NCBI GenBank assembly: GCA_046352935.1
Contig: JAXMGR010000030.1
Coordinates: 1 to 26,964, forward strand
From: CAYWMY01 sp046352935
GTDB lineage: Bacteria; Pseudomonadota; Gammaproteobacteria; Steroidobacterales; Steroidobacteraceae
DNA length: 26,964 nucleotides
Reading direction: 5' to 3'
This document shows, in pieces, positions 22,875 through 26,964 of the stretch (positions are counted from its first letter, which is position 1; every line of letters starts with the position of its first letter). Position numbers and translations under genes: made by a program. The notes beneath the pieces were generated by a model that was not told where the DNA came from, searched no databases, and saw only the letters and a program-made list of their open reading frames with translations.

Positions 22875-25043
22875 GTGCTGAGGTTGCCCCGGAGACCAGG
22901 CGCCCGTCCCGGCGCGCCGCGCGCCCGCCTGGCCGCGGCCCTGCTCGCCGCACTGGCCTGCGCGGGCGCGCCGACGGCCGTCGAGGCCGGAAACCGCCCG
23001 CGTCTGCTCGCGGCCGTCGATGTCGCGCCGGTCAACGACGTCCGTACGGTGATCGTGCGCCTGAGCTGCCCCGTCACGGCGCTGGACGTGTTCCCGCCGG
23101 ATCGCGGCTCTTCCGTGGAGATCCAGCTCGAGGTGCTGCCGGGCTGTGCATTGTTCGACGGCAACGACCTCGAACGGGAACTCATCGAGCCACGCCGCTC
23201 GGCGCGCGAGCTCATCGACACCGTCGTGCTCGAACGCCGACTCGGCGGCGCACCGACCGTCACGGTCCGCTTCCTGCGCGAGATGCGCTTCAGTGTCGAC
23301 GAAGCGAACGGGACGCGCGAGCTGCGCATCAGGATCCCGGCGCCGAAGGCGACGGTCGAGGTGCCGCCGATCCGGCCGGTACGACCCGCCGCCATCACGG
23401 TCGCCGAGCGACGCGGCCTGCGCCCCGCGGTTCCGCCCGAGGAAGCCGCGAAGACGCTGGCCGAGGCGAAGAACGCCCTGCTCGCGGAAGATCTCACGAC
23501 GGCGGTCCGGCTCCTGACCAAGGTGCTGGAGTATCCCGAGAACCCGTCCAGCCCGGAGGCGCAGGAGCTGCTCGGCGTGGCGCGCGAACGCAGCCACCAG
23601 CTCGCGCACGCCAAGGCCGAATACGAGGACTACCTGGCGCGCTATCCGAAGGGCGAGGCGGCCGACCGCGTGCGGCAGCGGCTCGCCGCCCTCGTCACCG
23701 CGGACAAGGATCCGCGGAGCCTCGGCGCGGCGCAGAAGTCGAAGCGCCGCGACGCGTGGGACATCTACGGTGGCTTCTCCCAGTACTACCGTCGCGACCA
23801 GCTCAGCATCCAGAACCGCGATCAGGACCTGAACCTCAACACGCAGTCCTCGCTGCTCAACGACGCCGACCTGACGATCCGGCGCCGGGGTACGCGCTTC
23901 GACCTCCTGGCGAGGACGAGTGCGGGATACCTGTACGACGCGCTGCCCGACAGCCGCGGCAACGAGACACGGGTCAGCTCGGCTTTCGTCGAAGTGGCCG
24001 ACCGGGAATGGGACGTGTCCGGTCGCCTCGGCCGGCAGTCACGCAACAGCGGTGGCGTGCTCGGCACCTTCGACGGCCTGCACCTGGGCTGGCAGACGAC
24101 GCCCTGGCTCAGGCTCAACACCACCTACGGCTTCCCGGTGGAGAACTCCCGCAAGGGCATCGAGCGCGACCGGCGCTTCATGAGCGTCGCCGCCGACTTC
24201 GGCACCTTCCGCAATGCCTGGGACTTCACGCTGTTCGCGGTGCGGCAGAATTACGAGGGCCTGCTCGACCGGCAGGCGGTCGGCGGCGAAGTACGCTATT
24301 TCCGCGAAGGCCGCTCCATCTACGGACTCGTCGACTACGACCTCGAGTACCATGCGCTCAACAACGCGTTCCTGCTGGCCACCGTGCCGTTCGGCCTGCA
24401 GACGCTGACGCTGACCGTCGACCGGCGCAAGGCACCGGTGCTGACGACGCGCAATGCGCTGATCGGACAGCCCGTCGCCGACTTCGAGACGCTGACCACG
24501 ATGTTCGACACCGCGACGCTGCACGACCTGGCGGACGACCGCACCGCCGACAGCTCCACCCTGTCGCTGTACTGGTCACGCCCCGTGGGCGAACACTGGC
24601 AGCTGAATCTCGATGGATCCCACACCCGCCTGTCGGCGACGCCCGCGTCCGGCGGCGTCGAAGCGACACCGTCCTCGAGCGACTCCGGACTCGGCATGCA
24701 GATGATCGGCACCGGCATCTGGAAGCCCGGCGACGTCTGGATCGTCGGGCTGCGCGCGATGCGCGGCGAGGACAGCGACACGGAATCCCTGTACCTGAGC
24801 ACCCGCTGGCCCTTCGGCCGCGGGCTGCGTATCGGCCCGAGACTGCGCTTCGACTATCGCAGCTTCAAGACGGACGACACGAACCAGTGGCTCGCTTCGC
24901 CGTCGTTGCGGATCGACTGGATCGGCAGGCATCTTGCGCTGGAACTCGAAGCGGGCGCCGAGTGGTCCTCGCGCGAACTGCTGCAGGACAAGGAAGACAC
25001 GAGGCGCTGGTTCGTGAGCGTCGGATACCGATGGATCTTCTGA
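22875..25043 (+). CDS. Outer-membrane beta-barrel with N-terminal TPR domain (porin of the cytochrome conduit)
   Basis: A 722-residue exported protein. The signal peptide ends near residue 38 (VEA). A beta-rich periplasmic domain (about 40-160, with C65 and C91 as a possible disulfide) is followed by TPR-like helices (about 180-265; NALLAEDLTTAVRLLTKVLEYPEN and a YEDYLARYPKG motif). From about 290 to the end run many alternating amphipathic strands and turns, and the last strand ends FVSVGYRWIF with a C-terminal phenylalanine, the outer-membrane insertion signal. The barrel of about 430 residues could have 20 or more strands, enough to sheath a cytochrome. The start is GTG at 22875, 1 bp after the previous stop, with AGGAG about 11 nt upstream. 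It shows no clear MtrB-type CXXC motif. Confidence 0.85.
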   Translation: MLRLPRRPGARPGAPRARLAAALLAALACAGAPTAVEAGNRPRLLAAVDVAPVNDVRTVIVRLSCPVTALDVFPPDRGSSVEIQLEVLPGCALFDGNDLERELIEPRRSARELIDTVVLERRLGGAPTVTVRFLREMRFSVDEANGTRELRIRIPAPKATVEVPPIRPVRPAAITVAERRGLRPAVPPEEAAKTLAEAKNALLAEDLTTAVRLLTKVLEYPENPSSPEAQELLGVARERSHQLAHAKAEYEDYLARYPKGEAADRVRQRLAALVTADKDPRSLGAAQKSKRRDAWDIYGGFSQYYRRDQLSIQNRDQDLNLNTQSSLLNDADLTIRRRGTRFDLLARTSAGYLYDALPDSRGNETRVSSAFVEVADREWDVSGRLGRQSRNSGGVLGTFDGLHLGWQTTPWLRLNTTYGFPVENSRKGIERDRRFMSVAADFGTFRNAWDFTLFAVRQNYEGLLDRQAVGGEVRYFREGRSIYGLVDYDLEYHALNNAFLLATVPFGLQTLTLTVDRRKAPVLTTRNALIGQPVADFETLTTMFDTATLHDLADDRTADSSTLSLYWSRPVGEHWQLNLDGSHTRLSATPASGGVEATPSSSDSGLGMQMIGTGIWKPGDVWIVGLRAMRGEDSDTESLYLSTRWPFGRGLRIGPRLRFDYRSFKTDDTNQWLASPSLRIDWIGRHLALELEAGAEWSSRELLQDKEDTRRWFVSVGYRWIF

Positions 25044-25639
25044 CCCTGCATTCGCGCCGACGGCAACTGCTGCCGGCACTCGCGGCCCTCGTCCTGCTCG
25101 GAGCCTGCAGCGCCCCGGAGCCGGTACCGTACCGGCGGTCGATCGACGAACACACCGCGTCGACCACCACCACCGTGCGCGCGCCGCTCGTCTACTACGC
25201 CGAGGCTCCGGATCTCGCCGTCAACGCGCGCGACTACGTCGACCTCTGGGCGTTCGAAGTCAAGGAGAACGCGGTACGTCGCCTGTACGTGGCCTGCGAC
25301 GTCTGGTCCACGATCGACCGGCAGCGCGTCCCGGGCACCCCGCCCCTCCCGACGCCGGTGCAGGTCGCGCTGCGCGTCGATGGCGTGTCGGAACCTCTGC
25401 GGCTCGCGGGCAGCGACCTGCGCGGCATCGGACTCACGGCCTGGCCGTTCCCCGTGCCTGCGCACGAGGGTGGCCAGACCGTCTTCCTGCGCGTCTCGAA
25501 GGACCAGCTGCGCTGGCTCGCGGAACGGAGCACGACGGCGGAAATCGATCTGGTCGCCGCCGACGGTGCGGCGCGCACGTTCTCCCTCTGGCGCGACGAG
25601 CGCGCGAGCCTGGCGGATTTCCTCGCCGACCTGTTCTGA
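25031..25639 (+). CDS. Putative lipoprotein of the electron-transfer operon
   Basis: A 202-residue protein with a lipoprotein signal: RRR near the N-terminus, a hydrophobic stretch, and LLGAC with the lipid-bearing cysteine at C26. The residues after it (SAPE) do not include Asp at +2, so outer-membrane sorting is expected. The mature part is a compact beta-rich domain without cysteine or CXXCH, with segments such as YVDLWAFEVKENAVRRLYVACDVW and DGVSEPLRLAGSDLRG. I do not recognise the family. The ATG at 25031 lies inside the barrel gene (13-bp overlap), so translation is coupled, and this is the last gene of the six-gene operon. It may help the barrel assemble or hold the cytochrome at the membrane; this is inference from position. 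Confidence 0.82.
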   Translation: MDLLTLHSRRRQLLPALAALVLLGACSAPEPVPYRRSIDEHTASTTTTVRAPLVYYAEAPDLAVNARDYVDLWAFEVKENAVRRLYVACDVWSTIDRQRVPGTPPLPTPVQVALRVDGVSEPLRLAGSDLRGIGLTAWPFPVPAHEGGQTVFLRVSKDQLRWLAERSTTAEIDLVAADGAARTFSLWRDERASLADFLADLF

Positions 25640-25727
25640 TCGACGGTGACCCGTGCCGGCCCGCGGCACTCCGGGGCGCGCGACGGGAGTAACATGATCC
25701 CGTGTCCCCTCGGCACCCGAGACCGCC
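25640..25727 (+). promoter_or_regulatory. Gap between the cytochrome operon and gabT
   Basis: The 88-bp gap contains a small GC hairpin, GTGCCG (25653-25658) pairing with CGGCAC (25664-25669), without a T run. It could be a weak terminator of the cytochrome operon. A TAACAT hexamer at 25690-25695 could be a -10 element for gabT, but no -35 match was found. Confidence 0.3.
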
Positions 25728-26964
25728 ATGAGCAGCAATGAATCCTGGATGCGGCGTCGCGAGGCGGCAGTCGCGCGTGGCGTATCACTGGCGCATCCCG
25801 TGTTCATCGAGCGCGCGGAGAACGCCCTACTGTGGGATGTCACCGGCCGGCGCTACATCGACTTCGCAGGCGGCATCGCCGTGCTGAACACCGGCCACCG
25901 GCACCCCGACGTCGTCGCGGCCGTGCGGCGCCAGCTCGAGCGCTACACGCACCTGTGCTTCCAGGTCACCGGCTACGACGGCTACGTCGCGCTGGCCGAG
26001 CGCCTGAACGCGCTCGCCCCCGGAAGCGGCCCGAAGAAGACGCTGTTGATGACCACGGGCGCGGAGGCCGTCGAGAACGCCATCAAGATCGCTCGCGGCT
26101 ACACGAAGCGCTCGGGCGTGATCTCCTTCGGCGGCGGCTTCCATGGACGCACCCTCATGGCACTCGCGCTGACCGGCAAGGTGCAGCCCTACAAGGCGGG
26201 CTTCGGCCCCTATCCGGCCGAGGTCTACCACGCACCCTTCCCGAGCGCACTGCACGGCGTGTCGACAGCAGACGCGCTCGCCGCCATCGAGGCGCTGTTC
26301 AAGAACGATCTCGAGCCCGAGCGCACCGCGGCGATCATCTTCGAGCCCGTGCAGGGCGAAGGCGGCTTCTACGTCGCGCCGCCCGATTTCGTGCAGGCGC
26401 TGCGCTCACTGTGCGACCGCCACGGCATCGTGCTCGTCGCCGACGAGATCCAGAGCGGTGCCGGCCGCACGGGCCGCATGTTCGCGATGGAACACTTCGG
26501 TGTGTGCGCAGACCTCACCACGCTCGCCAAGTCCGTCGCGGGCGGCCTGCCGCTGTCGGCCGTGGTCGGGCGGGCGGACATCATGGATGCCATCGGGCCC
26601 GGCGGCCTCGGCGGCACCTACGCCGGCAATCCGCTGGCCTGCGCGGCTGCGCTCGCGGTCCTGGACGTGTTCGATCGCGAGCGGATCTTCGCGCGCGCGG
26701 ACACGGTCGGTGCGCGCCTGCGCGCGCGCCTCGAAGCGCTGGCGCAACGCCAGCCCGACATCGCCGAGGTGCGGGGCCTGGGCGCGATGGTGGCCTTCGA
26801 GCTGTGCCGGAACGGCGATCCGGACGCGCCCGACGCCGAACTCACGAAGGCGCTGGTCACCCGGGCGCGTGAGCTCGGCCTGATCCTGCTGTCCTGCGGC
26901 AGCTACGCGAACGTCATCCGCATCCTCGTTCCCCTGACCGCCGCGGACGCCTTGATCGACGAAG
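25728..26964 (+). CDS. gabT: 4-aminobutyrate aminotransferase (partial, cut at window end)
   Basis: A class III PLP transaminase that converts GABA and 2-oxoglutarate to succinic semialdehyde and glutamate. The 412 visible residues align with E. coli GabT nearly end to end; about 10-20 C-terminal residues lie beyond the window. Signature segments are FAGGIAVLNTGHRHP, TTGAEAVENAIKIAR, FHGRTLMALALTGKV, EPVQGEGGFYVAPP, the PLP aspartate in ADEIQSGAGRTG (D239) and Schiff-base lysine K268 (LAKSVAGG). GGLGGTYAGNPLAC and GLILLSCGSYANVIRILVPLT are also diagnostic. The ATG at 25728 is supported by family alignment, though no strong ribosome site precedes it. PuuE, the GABA transaminase of the putrescine pathway, is a close relative, and puuR upstream in the window makes that role possible. 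Confidence 0.95.
   Translation, partial: MSSNESWMRRREAAVARGVSLAHPVFIERAENALLWDVTGRRYIDFAGGIAVLNTGHRHPDVVAAVRRQLERYTHLCFQVTGYDGYVALAERLNALAPGSGPKKTLLMTTGAEAVENAIKIARGYTKRSGVISFGGGFHGRTLMALALTGKVQPYKAGFGPYPAEVYHAPFPSALHGVSTADALAAIEALFKNDLEPERTAAIIFEPVQGEGGFYVAPPDFVQALRSLCDRHGIVLVADEIQSGAGRTGRMFAMEHFGVCADLTTLAKSVAGGLPLSAVVGRADIMDAIGPGGLGGTYAGNPLACAAALAVLDVFDRERIFARADTVGARLRARLEALAQRQPDIAEVRGLGAMVAFELCRNGDPDAPDAELTKALVTRARELGLILLSCGSYANVIRILVPLTAADALIDE

Noticed and set aside
20810..23614. 934-codon open frame antisense to the 41-haem cytochrome gene
   Set aside because: Its V/A/G/R repeats are simply the reverse complement of the haem repeats; there is no signal peptide or known domain.

Overview
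The window is about 27 kb of GC-rich, densely coded DNA. It most likely comes from a gammaproteobacterium: it has a single-chain RlmK/RlmL 23S rRNA methyltransferase, a PuuR repressor, a UspE-type tandem stress protein and a DUF6763-like small protein, all typical of that class. The genus cannot be told from the sequence. No tRNA, rRNA, CRISPR array, insertion sequence or phage gene was seen.

Layout. Positions 1-5920 are almost all minus strand. In transcription order they hold puuR, an N-carbamoylputrescine amidase (aguB), a DEDDh exonuclease/GIY-YIG nuclease gene with an apparent +1 frameshift, rlmL, a small ABM-fold monooxygenase, and an AbrB-type antitoxin with the first codons of its probable toxin. 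Divergent from puuR is a beta-alanine/omega-amino acid:pyruvate aminotransferase (6106-7434). Next come a TorF-family outer-membrane protein with its own terminator and a sigma-54-like promoter, and a cupin/methyltransferase pair starting 23 bp apart. These are followed by a DUF6763-like protein, uspE and a DUF2238 membrane protein. The window ends inside gabT. Polyamine, beta-alanine and GABA catabolism genes therefore flank the central block.

The central block (12300-25639) is the notable part. It looks like a complete electron conduit from the cytoplasm to the cell exterior. On the minus strand are a membrane-anchored Fe-S/FAD pyridine nucleotide oxidoreductase and, coupled by an ATGA overlap, an exported Sel1/ankyrin protein. 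Divergent from them, six plus-strand genes with spacings of -4, 15, 13, 1 and -13 bp form one tight operon. In order they encode a CcmI-like cytochrome c maturation factor, a b-type membrane cytochrome with two His-X13-His pairs, a 21-heme c-type cytochrome, a 41-heme c-type cytochrome (plus one CX3CH site), an outer-membrane beta-barrel with TPR domain, and a lipoprotein. My model, which is inference, is that electrons pass between the NAD(P)H or quinone pool and an extracellular partner by way of the b cytochrome, the two giant cytochromes and the barrel. The direction (metal reduction or Fe(II) oxidation) cannot be read from sequence. The layout recalls the porin-cytochrome clusters described in iron-cycling bacteria, including the many-heme PCC3 type, but the 41-heme repeat protein is extreme.

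The 41-heme protein is built from 18 tandem 46-47 residue di-heme modules. Part of it is a 420-bp three-module super-repeat. The 21-heme protein is seven tri-heme groups, six of them in 67-residue units. In both, each module carries as many extra conserved histidines as hemes, as expected for all-bis-His ligation.
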